DNA from: Limnobaculum parvum
Lineage (GTDB): Bacteria; Pseudomonadota; Gammaproteobacteria; Enterobacterales; Enterobacteriaceae
Assembly: GCF_003096015.2 (NCBI RefSeq)
Contig: NZ_CP029185.2
Span: 3,777,772-3,841,771 of the forward strand
Length of the DNA: 64,000 bases
Direction of reading: 5' to 3'
In this document: positions 56,425 to 64,000 of the stretch, piece after piece
How the letters are laid out: each line of letters opens with the position of its first letter
How positions within the stretch are numbered: the stretch's first letter is position 1
Notes under the pieces: model-generated
The model's database searches: none
What the model saw: the letters and a program-made list of their open reading frames with translations, nothing else
What the model was told of the DNA's origin: nothing
Translations under genes and position numbers: made by a program

Positions 56425-58557
56425 ATGGAAAATACATCACAGATCCGTGAGCTTACGCTGCGCGGAATTATCATTGGTGCGTTGATTACCGTGGTATTCA
56501 CTGCATCAAACGTCTACTTAGGATTGAAAGTTGGTTTAACCTTTTCGTCCGCGATCCCTGCTGCCGTTATTTCAATGGCAGTGCTGCGTTTCTTTTCGAA
56601 GTCGAATATTTTAGAAAATAACATGGTACAGACGCAGGCATCTGCTGCCGGTACACTGTCATCGGTTATTTTTATCCTTCCTGGCCTGCTAATGATTGGC
56701 TATTGGAACAGCTTCCCGTTTTGGCAGACATTATTGATCTGTTCTGCGGGGGGGATGCTAGGGGTGGTGTTCTCTATTCCATTGCGCCATGCGATGGTGG
56801 TGAAGAGCAACCTGCCTTATCCTGAAGGGGTTGCAGCGGCCGAAATTCTGAAAGCTGGCTGTAATGATTATGTGGGTGATGACGGTAAGTTAGTCAGCAC
56901 TAACGAAGGTGCTGAAGACGATAAAGACAATGGATTTCGCGATATTCTGTTTGGTGGCTTTATTGCATCAGTAGTGAGCTTCGCGACTAATGGCCTACGG
57001 ATTTTGGCTGATGGTGCCAGCTACTGGTTCGTTCAGGGTCGTGCTATTTTCCAAATTCCGTTAGGTTTCTCTTTAGCGCTGCTGAGTGCGGGTTATCTGA
57101 TTGGAATTGCGGCAGGTATCGCTATTCTAGTTGGTTCAATCATTGCTTGGGGTGTTGCTCTCCCCGTTATCAGTTCATTAACCGGCAGTGCGGAAGGGCT
57201 GGCGACGTTAAGTTCCTGGGGCGTTTCAGTGCCTATGGATATCTTAGACAGCGGTTCTGTTAGCGCGTTGGCGATGACGCTCTGGAAAACTAACGTGCGC
57301 TTTATCGGTGCTGGTACGTTAGCAATTGCTGCTATCTGGACGCTGCTGACGCTGGTTAAGCCGATTATTGAAGGAATGAAAACGTCTCTGCGCGCGTTAA
57401 ATAAAAACAACGTGGGCGAAGTGATTCCAAGAACTGAGCTGGACCTGTCGCCGAAGATTGTTTTACTCATCAGCGTGGTGATGTTCCTTGTATTGATTGC
57501 AACCTTCTACTCTTTCGTTGCTGATAGCGGTTTATCTGCAACAACGGCCTGGAGTCTGGTGTTTGCTTCCGTTATTTTTGCTTTCCTGATTGGTTTTCTG
57601 GTTGCTGCGGCCTGTGGTTATATGGCGGGCTTAGTGGGTTCATCTGCCAGTCCAATCTCCGGTATCGGTATTATTGCGATTACGACCATCTCTCTGCTGC
57701 TGCTGTTTTTAGGTGGCCTGAACGGGATGCTGGAAACGGAAAAAGGTACCAATTTTGCTACCGCGCTGGCGATTTTTACGACCAGTGCGGTATTAGCAAT
57801 TGCTACTATTTCTAACGATAACCTACAAGATCTGAAAACTGGCTATCTGGTAAAAGCGACACCGTGGCGTCAGCAGGTTGCATTATTGATTGGATGTATC
57901 GTGGGTGCGGCAGTGATTTCTCCGGTGCTTGAGCTGCTGTATAACGCTTATGGTTTTACCGGGGCGACACCTCGTCCGAATATGGATCCAAATCAGGTAC
58001 TGGCTGCACCGCAGGCAACCTTAATGACGACGATTGCCAAAGGTATCTTCTCCCATAAACTGGAGTGGACCATGATCATCACCGGTCTGGTGGTGGGTGC
58101 GGTAGTGATTATGATTGATGTAATGTTGGCTAAGAAGGGCAGCAATCTGCGTATTCCTGCGCTGGCTGTGGGTATGGGTATCTACCTGCCGCCTTCTATT
58201 ACGGCTCCGCTGATCATTGGTTCTGTACTCTCTTGGCTGGTTGCGTCTCAGGTGAAAAAACGCGCTAAGGCACAGAATGGTGATTTCAAAGAGATGTATA
58301 AGCCAGTTGAGCGTAAAGGTGCTCTGATTGCCTCTGGTCTGATCGTGGGTGAAAGTCTGGTGGGGGTAGCGCTGGCTGTGCTGATTGTTATCAGTATCAG
58401 TAACGGTGGTAGTGATGCACCTCTGTCCATTAGTTCATGGCTTGAGCCTGTCTTCGGTAGCTCTGGTGTGGTTGAGCAACTGCTAGGCCTGGCGGTGTTT
58501 GTGATTGTTTGTATCTTGTTTGCTAAACGCGTGTTGAGTGTGCTGAAAGCTAAATAA
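56425..58557 (+). CDS. OPT-family oligopeptide transporter
   Basis: A 710-residue inner-membrane protein with about 15-16 hydrophobic helices. The N-terminus, LTLRGIIIGALITVVFTASN then VYLGLKVGLTFSSAIPAAV, and later NLPYPEGVAAAEILKAG are OPT-family signatures. Bacterial members are proton-coupled importers of peptides or metal chelates; the substrate cannot be read. Single gene with its own terminator; no strong ribosome site before the ATG. Confidence 0.88.
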   Translation: MENTSQIRELTLRGIIIGALITVVFTASNVYLGLKVGLTFSSAIPAAVISMAVLRFFSKSNILENNMVQTQASAAGTLSSVIFILPGLLMIGYWNSFPFWQTLLICSAGGMLGVVFSIPLRHAMVVKSNLPYPEGVAAAEILKAGCNDYVGDDGKLVSTNEGAEDDKDNGFRDILFGGFIASVVSFATNGLRILADGASYWFVQGRAIFQIPLGFSLALLSAGYLIGIAAGIAILVGSIIAWGVALPVISSLTGSAEGLATLSSWGVSVPMDILDSGSVSALAMTLWKTNVRFIGAGTLAIAAIWTLLTLVKPIIEGMKTSLRALNKNNVGEVIPRTELDLSPKIVLLISVVMFLVLIATFYSFVADSGLSATTAWSLVFASVIFAFLIGFLVAAACGYMAGLVGSSASPISGIGIIAITTISLLLLFLGGLNGMLETEKGTNFATALAIFTTSAVLAIATISNDNLQDLKTGYLVKATPWRQQVALLIGCIVGAAVISPVLELLYNAYGFTGATPRPNMDPNQVLAAPQATLMTTIAKGIFSHKLEWTMIITGLVVGAVVIMIDVMLAKKGSNLRIPALAVGMGIYLPPSITAPLIIGSVLSWLVASQVKKRAKAQNGDFKEMYKPVERKGALIASGLIVGESLVGVALAVLIVISISNGGSDAPLSISSWLEPVFGSSGVVEQLLGLAVFVIVCILFAKRVLSVLKAK

Positions 58558-58581
58558 GTTGTAATAGAGAGTATGAGTAAG

Positions 58582-58614
58582 AAGCCCATCGATGGAAGTC
58601 GGTGGGCTTTTTTA
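58582..58614 (+). terminator. Rho-independent terminator of the OPT gene
   Basis: AAGCCCA (58582-58588) pairs with TGGGCTT (58603-58609), followed by a run of T to 58613 and ATT, 24 bp after the stop. Confidence 0.85.
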
Positions 58615-58630
58615 TTATGGTTGGTCAATA

Positions 58631-58717
58631 TTAGAAAATGCCTTCAGATGGGTTTTAACTATCGCTACCTTCTATTTTTTAAACAGTAGGTGCCACATTA
58701 GTTGTTACTGACCACAT
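58631..58717 (-). pseudogene. Decayed copy of the 3' end of the DUF2628 gene
   Basis: On the minus strand this reads MWSVTTNVAPTV*KIEGSDS*NPSEGIF*, against MWSVTANYAYYLKEVKGRDG then WNPFEGIF* of the gene just upstream (58855). Two internal stops and several changes mark it as a dead tandem duplicate of the last 29 codons or so. Confidence 0.7.
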
Positions 58718-58811
58718 CATGGCGCAAGCAGCTATTCAACGAAGGTTAAAAAATAAATATCTTTGTTTCTCAGATATGGACGGGATTGTTTGAACTTTTA
58801 GTGAATATGAT

Positions 58812-58844
58812 AGGGAGTAAAATTAGTAACAAATTTTACTCCCT
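58812..58844. terminator. Hairpin downstream of the DUF2628 gene
   Basis: A perfect 13-bp stem AGGGAGTAAAATT / AATTTTACTCCCT with a 7-nt loop, 10 bp past the stop at 58855. Neither side has a real U-tract; it probably marks the 3' end. Confidence 0.5.
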
Positions 58845-58854
58845 TTAGTAAATA

Positions 58855-59256
58855 TTAAAAAATACCTTCAAATGGGTTCCAGCCATCACGGCCTTTCACT
58901 TCCTTTAGATAGTATGCGTAATTGGCCGTTACTGACCACATCAGGAGGGAAACAATATTAATACCGTCACTCAGCACCTGGGACAGGCTAGAGCCTGTGC
59001 GGAGTCCAAAGCTGTCAGTAATAGAGTTAATCATCATGAAGATAACGATTATAACCAGATTCTTTTTCCATAACCCTAATTTGAAGAAATAAATAAAGCC
59101 AAAAAAGAAGGCAATAAAATTCAAACTTAATGAGATTTGGCGAGTAACTTTTTCAGCACTGAGAGCTGCTTTATGCTCAGGAGTGTTTGGTGCGCCATAC
59201 AGATCAAAGAAAGCAAAACGGGTTTGTCATTTTTCTGGATACTGACTTTTGCCCAT
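58855..59256 (-). pseudogene. DUF2628-type small membrane protein with an in-frame nonsense codon
   Basis: An ATG at 59256, with AAGGA 12 nt upstream, opens MGKSQYPEK and meets TGA at 59227-59229 (codon 10). The same frame continues without interruption for the rest of the protein: FFDLYGAPNTPEHKAALSAE, then three membrane segments (FIAFFFGFIYFF, LVIIVIFMMI, INIVSLLMW) and the conserved end WNPFEGIF. This looks like a recently inactivated gene; initiation at an internal TTG (59124) would give only 89 residues. Either it is a pseudogene, or a shorter product is made, or the base is a sequence error. Confidence 0.7.
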
Positions 59257-59310
59257 TATATTACCGAGTCCTTATTATGGTGATTAATCATTTTACTGAA
59301 AGTCCGAGTG

Positions 59311-60675
59311 CTATTTCCCAATACAAAAACTCGAGAAAATTCGTCCCAACAAATCATCAGAGGTAAATTCACCGGTGATTTCGCTGAGTGACTGCTGCGC
59401 CAAGCGCAGTTCTTCTGCTAGCAGTTCCCCTGCGCGAGCGCTGACTAACTGATCCATACCCTGCTCAAGGTGTTGTGCTGAGGTTTCTAACGCCTGTAGG
59501 TGACGGCGGCGAGCCAGAAAGCCCCCTTCGGTATTGCTGGTAAAGCCCATACTCTCTTTAAGATGGTTGCGAAGAGCTTCCACACCTTCACCGGTGCGTG
59601 CTGACAGGCGGATAAGTGAGTGACTATTCACTTCGCTGATACCCAGCGTTTCTCCGGTTAAATCGGCTTTATTTCGCACCACGGTAATGGGCAGAGTCTT
59701 GGGTAAGCGCGCCATAAACTCCGGCCAGATCTGTTCTGGTTCGGTTGCATCGGTGGTGGTGCCATCAACCATAAATAACACTCGGTCGGCCTGTTCGATT
59801 TCGTTCCATGCGCGCTCAATACCGATCCGTTCGACTTCATCACCGGCTTCGCGCAGGCCCGCAGTATCAATAATATGCAGCGGCATACCGTCGATGTGGA
59901 TATGTTCACGCAGTACGTCACGGGTGGTGCCTGCAATGTCGGTCACAATCGCGGCTTCGCGGCCTGCCAGCGCGTTTAGCAGGCTGGATTTACCGGCATT
60001 AGGGCGTCCGGCAATCACCACTTTCATCCCTTCACGCAACAGGCTTCCCTGACGGGCTTCGGCTCTGACGCCGTTCAGCTCTTCCATGACTTGCTGGAGC
60101 TGAGATTCAATTTTGCCATCGGAAAGAAAATCGATCTCTTCGTCAGGAAAGTCGATAGCCGCCTCAACGTAGATGCGTAAGTGAGTGAGTGTTTCCACTA
60201 ACTGATGAACTCGGTTGGAGAAAACGCCCTGCAATGAATTTACTGCCGAGCGGGCGGCTTGCTCTGAGCTGGCATCGATCAAATCGGCAATCGCTTCAGC
60301 CTGCGCCAAATCCAGCTTGTCGTTTAGGAAGGCGCGTTCAGAAAATTCGCCGGGACGGGCAATACGCACGTCAGGTAGAGTCAGAATTCGTTTCAGCAGC
60401 AAATCGAGAATCACCGGACCACCGTGCCCTTGTAGCTCCAGCACATCTTCACCGGTAAAAGAGTTTGGGCCGGGAAAGTAGATCGCAATTCCCTGATCGA
60501 GAATGCTGCCATCTATATCCCGAAACGGTAAATAGTCCGCATAGCGTGGTTGTGGAACTTTGCCCAGAAGCTGCATAGCCACTTCTGCTGCTTGTTTTCC
60601 AGAAACCCGAAGTATGCCGACGCCGCCGCGCCCCGGAGGAGTGGCTTGGGCTACGATAGTATCGGTTGTATTCAT
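59311..60675 (-). CDS. mnmE: tRNA modification GTPase MnmE
   Basis: 454 residues, the usual length. The N-terminal tetrahydrofolate-binding domain (1 to about 120) includes ATPPGRGGVG; the G domain has GRPNAGKS (223-230), TDIAGTTRD (245-253) and DTAGLRE (270-276); the C-terminal CIGK (451-454) carries the catalytic Cys. With MnmG it modifies the wobble uridine (C5) of certain tRNAs. It follows yidC, separated by a strong terminator, so it probably has its own promoter in the 98-bp gap. Confidence 0.97.
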   Translation of the reverse strand: MNTTDTIVAQATPPGRGGVGILRVSGKQAAEVAMQLLGKVPQPRYADYLPFRDIDGSILDQGIAIYFPGPNSFTGEDVLELQGHGGPVILDLLLKRILTLPDVRIARPGEFSERAFLNDKLDLAQAEAIADLIDASSEQAARSAVNSLQGVFSNRVHQLVETLTHLRIYVEAAIDFPDEEIDFLSDGKIESQLQQVMEELNGVRAEARQGSLLREGMKVVIAGRPNAGKSSLLNALAGREAAIVTDIAGTTRDVLREHIHIDGMPLHIIDTAGLREAGDEVERIGIERAWNEIEQADRVLFMVDGTTTDATEPEQIWPEFMARLPKTLPITVVRNKADLTGETLGISEVNSHSLIRLSARTGEGVEALRNHLKESMGFTSNTEGGFLARRRHLQALETSAQHLEQGMDQLVSARAGELLAEELRLAQQSLSEITGEFTSDDLLGRIFSSFCIGK

Positions 60676-60714
60676 GATTTGGCTCTCTGAAAAGTGTATT
60701 AAGTCATTATATAA

Positions 60715-60741
60715 AAAAGGCGGTCATGGTGACCGCCTTTT
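60715..60741 (-). terminator. Terminator of the rpmH–rnpA–yidD–yidC operon
   Basis: A perfect 12-bp stem (60715-60726 with 60730-60741) and 3-nt loop, between the yidC stop and the mnmE start. On the minus strand the stem runs into CTTTTTTATAT, a classic U-tract. Confidence 0.92.
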
Positions 60742-60773
60742 ATCAAGCATATTGCTGAGGTCTTACCGTCATA

Positions 60774-62429
60774 TTAAGCGGTTTTCTTCTCTTTCTTATC
60801 GCGGTTATGTAGACCTTTCTTCTCCAAGCCACGATAGATCAGTTTCTGCTGGATAATGGTAACTAGGTTACTCACGATATAGTACAGAACCAGACCTGAT
60901 GGGAACCACAGGAAGAAGACGGTGAAAATAACCGGCATATAAGTCATGATCTTCTGCTGCATTGGATCTGTCACCGGCGTTGGTGACATCTTCTGGATCA
61001 GGAACATGGTTCCACCCATTAACAGAGGCAGAATGTAGTACGGATCCTGTGCAGATAAGTCATGAATCCACAAGGCGAACGGCGCATGACGCAGTTCGAC
61101 GGAGCCCATCAACATGTAATACAGCGCCAGGAAGATAGGCATCTGAATGATTAATGGTAAACAACCGCCCAGTGGGTTAACTTTTTCTTCTTTGTACAGC
61201 GCCATCATTTCCTGACTCATGCGCTGTTTGTCATCACCAATACGCTCACGCATCGCCTGTAGTTTTGGCTGTAACAGCTTCATCTTGGCCATGGACGTGT
61301 ATTGCGCTTTCGTCAGCGGATACATGATACCGCGCACGATAAAGGTGATAACAATGATGGAGAAGCCCCAGTTACCAACAAAGCCCTGAATAAATTTCAG
61401 TAACTTAAACAGCGGCTGAGAGATAAACCATAACCAACCGTAATCAACGGTCAGGTCTAAGTGTTCAGCAACGGCAGCCATTTGGTTCTGAATTTCAGGA
61501 CCAACCCACAGTTGAGCACCAAGTTGCTCAGACGCACCCGGTTGAATAATCACCGGCGCATTTCTGAAGCTGATAGATGACTGACCATCATCACCATGAG
61601 TGGTAAAGAATGTGCTTTGGCTGTTGCTATTTGGGATCCAAGCCGTAGCAAAATATTGCTGCAGCATGGCAACCCAACCGCCTTTAGTATCGACTTTCAG
61701 GTTCTCATCGGCGATGTCATCAAAACTGTATTTCTTATATTTGTTGTCATTCGAAGAGTACGCTGCGCCACGATAGGTATGCAGTGCAAAGTTGTTACTA
61801 CCATTGTCACGTACTTTTGGCAGCTTAGTGGTTTGCTTCAACTGACCAAACAGCACAACATCCATTGGTTGCTGGCTGGTATTGTTCACGATGTAGTTGA
61901 CATTAACGACATACTCACCACGTTTTAACACGAAGGTTTTGGTGTATTTCACACCATTGCTGTCGGTATAAGTCATCGGAACGGCAAGTTCGTTTTGACC
62001 ATCAGCCAGCTCAAATACGTCTTGTGTGGTGGTATAAAGTGGACGAGAACCGTTAGCTGGGTTGTCTGGACCATTCTTACCCACGAGGCCGCTGAGAGCC
62101 TGATAAGTGAAATCAGGTGCTTTTTCCAGCAGTCTGAACGGTTGCTTTGAACCTAAAGTATCAGGGTAAGCTGACAGGTCGGCTTCCTGAATATCACCAC
62201 CACGGGTACTGATAGTCATAGACAGGACGTCAGTTTTCACCGTGATTAGACTGCCTTCACCGACAGCCAGTTCTGACTGAGTGGTGCCGACCGATCCAGC
62301 CGCAGTGGTAGCAGTGGTTTTCTGCGCCGTTGGTGCTGGCTGTGGTGCATTATCCGTTTCCCATGCCTGCCAAATCAAAAAAGTGACAAACAGCAGGGCG
62401 ACAAGAAGAAGATTACGTTGAGAATCCAT
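60774..62429 (-). CDS. yidC: Membrane protein insertase YidC
   Basis: 551 residues: an N-terminal membrane helix (about 6-20), a large periplasmic domain (about 60-340) and the conserved C-terminal five-helix insertase domain with FIVRGIMYPLTKAQYTSMAK and the NPLGGCLPLIIQMPIFLALY loop. A basic tail (KKGLHNRDKKEKK) ends it, as in enterobacteria. It inserts and folds inner-membrane proteins alone or with SecYEG. It lies 2 bp after yidD. Confidence 0.97.
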   Translation of the reverse strand: MDSQRNLLLVALLFVTFLIWQAWETDNAPQPAPTAQKTTATTAAGSVGTTQSELAVGEGSLITVKTDVLSMTISTRGGDIQEADLSAYPDTLGSKQPFRLLEKAPDFTYQALSGLVGKNGPDNPANGSRPLYTTTQDVFELADGQNELAVPMTYTDSNGVKYTKTFVLKRGEYVVNVNYIVNNTSQQPMDVVLFGQLKQTTKLPKVRDNGSNNFALHTYRGAAYSSNDNKYKKYSFDDIADENLKVDTKGGWVAMLQQYFATAWIPNSNSQSTFFTTHGDDGQSSISFRNAPVIIQPGASEQLGAQLWVGPEIQNQMAAVAEHLDLTVDYGWLWFISQPLFKLLKFIQGFVGNWGFSIIVITFIVRGIMYPLTKAQYTSMAKMKLLQPKLQAMRERIGDDKQRMSQEMMALYKEEKVNPLGGCLPLIIQMPIFLALYYMLMGSVELRHAPFALWIHDLSAQDPYYILPLLMGGTMFLIQKMSPTPVTDPMQQKIMTYMPVIFTVFFLWFPSGLVLYYIVSNLVTIIQQKLIYRGLEKKGLHNRDKKEKKTA

Positions 62430-62431
62430 TA

Positions 62432-62692
62432 TTAATGTTCTCTATTATGGTCAGTATTGTTAGGCGGAACTGGATCATCACCACCCGTATGTAAAGGATG
62501 GCATTTTAATACGCGTTTGATTGTCAACCAACTACCTTTCACTACGCCAAACCTGCTCAATGCCTCAATTCCGTATTGAGAACAGGTAGGACGAAACCGG
62601 CAATGTGGCCCAAGTAGCGGGCTGATTACCAGTTGATAACCCCGAATCAACATAATCAAGATGCGGGAACCAGCCGACAATGACGACGCCAT
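62432..62692 (-). CDS. yidD: Membrane protein insertion efficiency factor YidD
   Basis: 86 residues with the conserved LIRGYQLVISPLLGPHCRF and PTCSQYGIEAL. It is a small membrane-associated helper of YidC-dependent insertion. Its start overlaps the end of rnpA by 37 bp, as in E. coli. Confidence 0.95.
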   Translation of the reverse strand: MASSLSAGSRILIMLIRGYQLVISPLLGPHCRFRPTCSQYGIEALSRFGVVKGSWLTIKRVLKCHPLHTGGDDPVPPNNTDHNREH

Positions 62693-63021
62693 AACTTATC
62701 CAATGTTTCTGTCAGCGCGCAATTATCCAGATCGGCAATACCTTTTTTGGCTATCACAATAAAATCCATGGAGGGGAGATCATGCTGACATGTACGAAAA
62801 CTTTCGCGGGTGAGGCGTTTAATTCGGTTACGTTCATGAGCTCTTTTCACGTATTTTTTTGCAACAGTGAGACCAAGACGCGGGTGACCTAGCGTATTTA
62901 GTCGGCCAAGAATGGTGATTTGAGGACTACCGGCGCGTTGCGGTTGCTGAAAAACAAATGTGAAAGTACTGGGAGTTAACAAACGTAACTCCCTGGGGAA
63001 TGCTAGCTTAAGCTTAACCAC
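62656..63021 (-). CDS. rnpA: Ribonuclease P protein component RnpA
   Basis: 121 residues starting at GTG (63021), the same start codon as E. coli rnpA. FPRELRLLTPSTFTFVF and RLGLTVAKKYVKRAHERNRI (the RNR-type basic helix) identify it. It is the protein partner of the RNase P RNA in tRNA 5' maturation. It is directly downstream of rpmH (17-bp gap). Confidence 0.97.
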   Translation of the reverse strand: MVKLKLAFPRELRLLTPSTFTFVFQQPQRAGSPQITILGRLNTLGHPRLGLTVAKKYVKRAHERNRIKRLTRESFRTCQHDLPSMDFIVIAKKGIADLDNCALTETLDKLWRRHCRLVPAS

Positions 63022-63038
63022 ACAGATGGTTAACTCGA

Positions 63039-63191
<153 letters not shown>

Positions 63192-63570
63192 CTAAATCTT
63201 AATTATTACTGTCAATGCGTTTGGCTACCCGACGTGAAAACGACCGACGCCTCAATCACAATGTACAAAGAGGCGGGATTGTAATAATTGTACAGCCCCG
63301 AGTCAATTCAGAACGCTTATCTCTGCTTAAAAACTCGTAGTTACTACTACGATCTCCAGTTTTTCGGCTTTTTCCGACCCCTCGCCTTACCTTTATATTA
63401 AAAGTTAACGCAGGATTTGAGAAAGCGATAAACCTAAAGAGCGAGAAGCGCCACAAGTAGGGCTGAGGATTATACGTACTCCCTAAAAAATCGCAAGGAT
63501 CGTGAATAGATCCTTTTCATCTATATGGGATCGTAATGGTGAATGTCGGCACGATCCTTGATGAGTGAGG

Positions 63571-63579
63571 TTATCCACA
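63571..63579 (+). promoter_or_regulatory. DnaA box (perfect TTATCCACA)
   Basis: A perfect match to the consensus 9-mer on the plus strand, about 420 bp before the inferred dnaA start. Confidence 0.85.
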
Positions 63580-63718
63580 GTAACGGTAGAAACAACGCTT
63601 TACAGTTATTTCCTCTTCAATGAGTTGCCATAACGGGCTTATCTTTACTATTTTTTATCAGTAGTTTTTGATCTAAGCGATAACTTATCCTATTTATTCA
63701 GGTACACTTCTCAAAGCC

Positions 63719-63727
63719 TGTGGATAA
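63719..63727 (-). promoter_or_regulatory. DnaA box (perfect TTATCCACA, minus strand)
   Basis: TGTGGATAA on the plus strand is the exact complement of the consensus. It lies 140 bp from the first box in opposite orientation. Confidence 0.85.
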
Positions 63728-63990
63728 AGTGATGATCTTCTGCATCGAAAGGAAGATCTCAGTGCTACTTTACGCTATCATATGCCGTTACTGACGATTT
63801 GATCTCAACGACAGGATCACATGTAACACTTGCTTTCTGCCGGACAATTTTACCAGTGGCCTGATTCGCTCTAAGGCGCAACTGTCTGTATGTTCTAAAT
63901 AAAATTAAGAAGTACGTTGTAAGCGGTAGAGGAAGAAGCGTTAAAATCGTTTACGTCTCTCTACCTTTGTTATTGATCTTTTGTTCGAGT

Positions 63991-64000
63991 GGAGTTCGCC
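63991..64000 (+). promoter_or_regulatory. Ribosome-binding site of dnaA (start codon expected at 64001)
   Basis: CGAGTGGAGTTCGCC ends the window. In E. coli CGAGTGGAGTCCGCC stands directly before the GTG of dnaA as I recall it. GGAG (63991-63994) would be 6 nt before a start at 64001. Confidence 0.75.

Noticed and set aside
59227..59229. TGA as a selenocysteine codon in the DUF2628 gene
   Set aside because: No selenocysteine-type hairpin follows directly, and nothing suggests a redox site; a nonsense mutation is simpler.
63256..63456. 66-codon minus-strand frame upstream of rpmH
   Set aside because: It lies in the rpmH promoter/leader with no ribosome site or family match; kept only as part of the control region.

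Overview
The window reads as chromosomal DNA of an enterobacterium (order Enterobacterales). The right end carries the conserved mnmE–yidC–yidD–rnpA–rpmH block, and the last 15 bases match what I remember of the sequence just before the E. coli dnaA start codon. The left end carries the yieH/adeP pair, which in E. coli lies in the same chromosomal neighbourhood. The filling between these ends differs from E. coli (no tnaCAB). A Budviciaceae-like genus (Budvicia, Pragia, Limnobaculum) is possible, but this is only a guess. Because the window stops exactly before dnaA, it is probably the last 64 kb of a circular chromosome rotated to begin at dnaA.

Layout. 1–3 kb: a cut-off FadR-type GntR regulator, the HAD phosphatase yieH, and the divergent adenine permease adeP with a candidate PurR operator. 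3–27 kb: a giant type I secreted BapA-like adhesin of 7,537 residues (22.6 kb, minus strand), built of about 60 Ig-like repeats, followed by a small OmpA-domain protein on the same strand. A 765-bp AT-rich stretch lies upstream of the adhesin. 27.5–44.8 kb: an unrecognised membrane protein, then a complete aryl polyene (APE) pigment cluster. Sixteen tightly overlapping ape genes (apeC to apeR) plus a phosphopantetheinyl transferase lie on the minus strand; a lipoprotein (apeA) and a methyltransferase (apeB) diverge on the plus strand. 45–59 kb: mixed metabolic and transport genes (LemA, a Sel1-like protein, YceM, a serine hydrolase, gamma-glutamyltransferase, a GFA-family protein, RlmF, an M20 amidohydrolase with an MFS transporter, an OPT transporter). 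This stretch also holds two decaying loci: a fused GIDE-domain/LemA remnant and a DUF2628 gene with a nonsense codon beside a rotted copy of its own 3' end. 59–64 kb: mnmE, the rpmH–rnpA–yidD–yidC operon, and the dnaA upstream region with two perfect DnaA boxes.

How the parts may work together. The giant adhesin and the APE pigment are both surface products associated with biofilm in other bacteria; here they sit within 2 kb of each other, forming about 40 kb of cell-surface genes. The APE genes give a full route: ApeH activates an aryl starter, ApeE/ApeF carry the chain, ApeO/ApeC/ApeR condense, ApeQ reduces, ApeI/ApeP dehydrate, ApeB probably methylates the aryl head, and ApeD/ApeJ/ApeL/ApeM/ApeN attach and export the product to the outer membrane. 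No type I secretion genes for the adhesin lie in the window, so its exporter must be elsewhere.

I saw no rRNA, tRNA, CRISPR array, insertion sequence or phage genes. All names come from reading motifs and remembered family sequences, with no database search.
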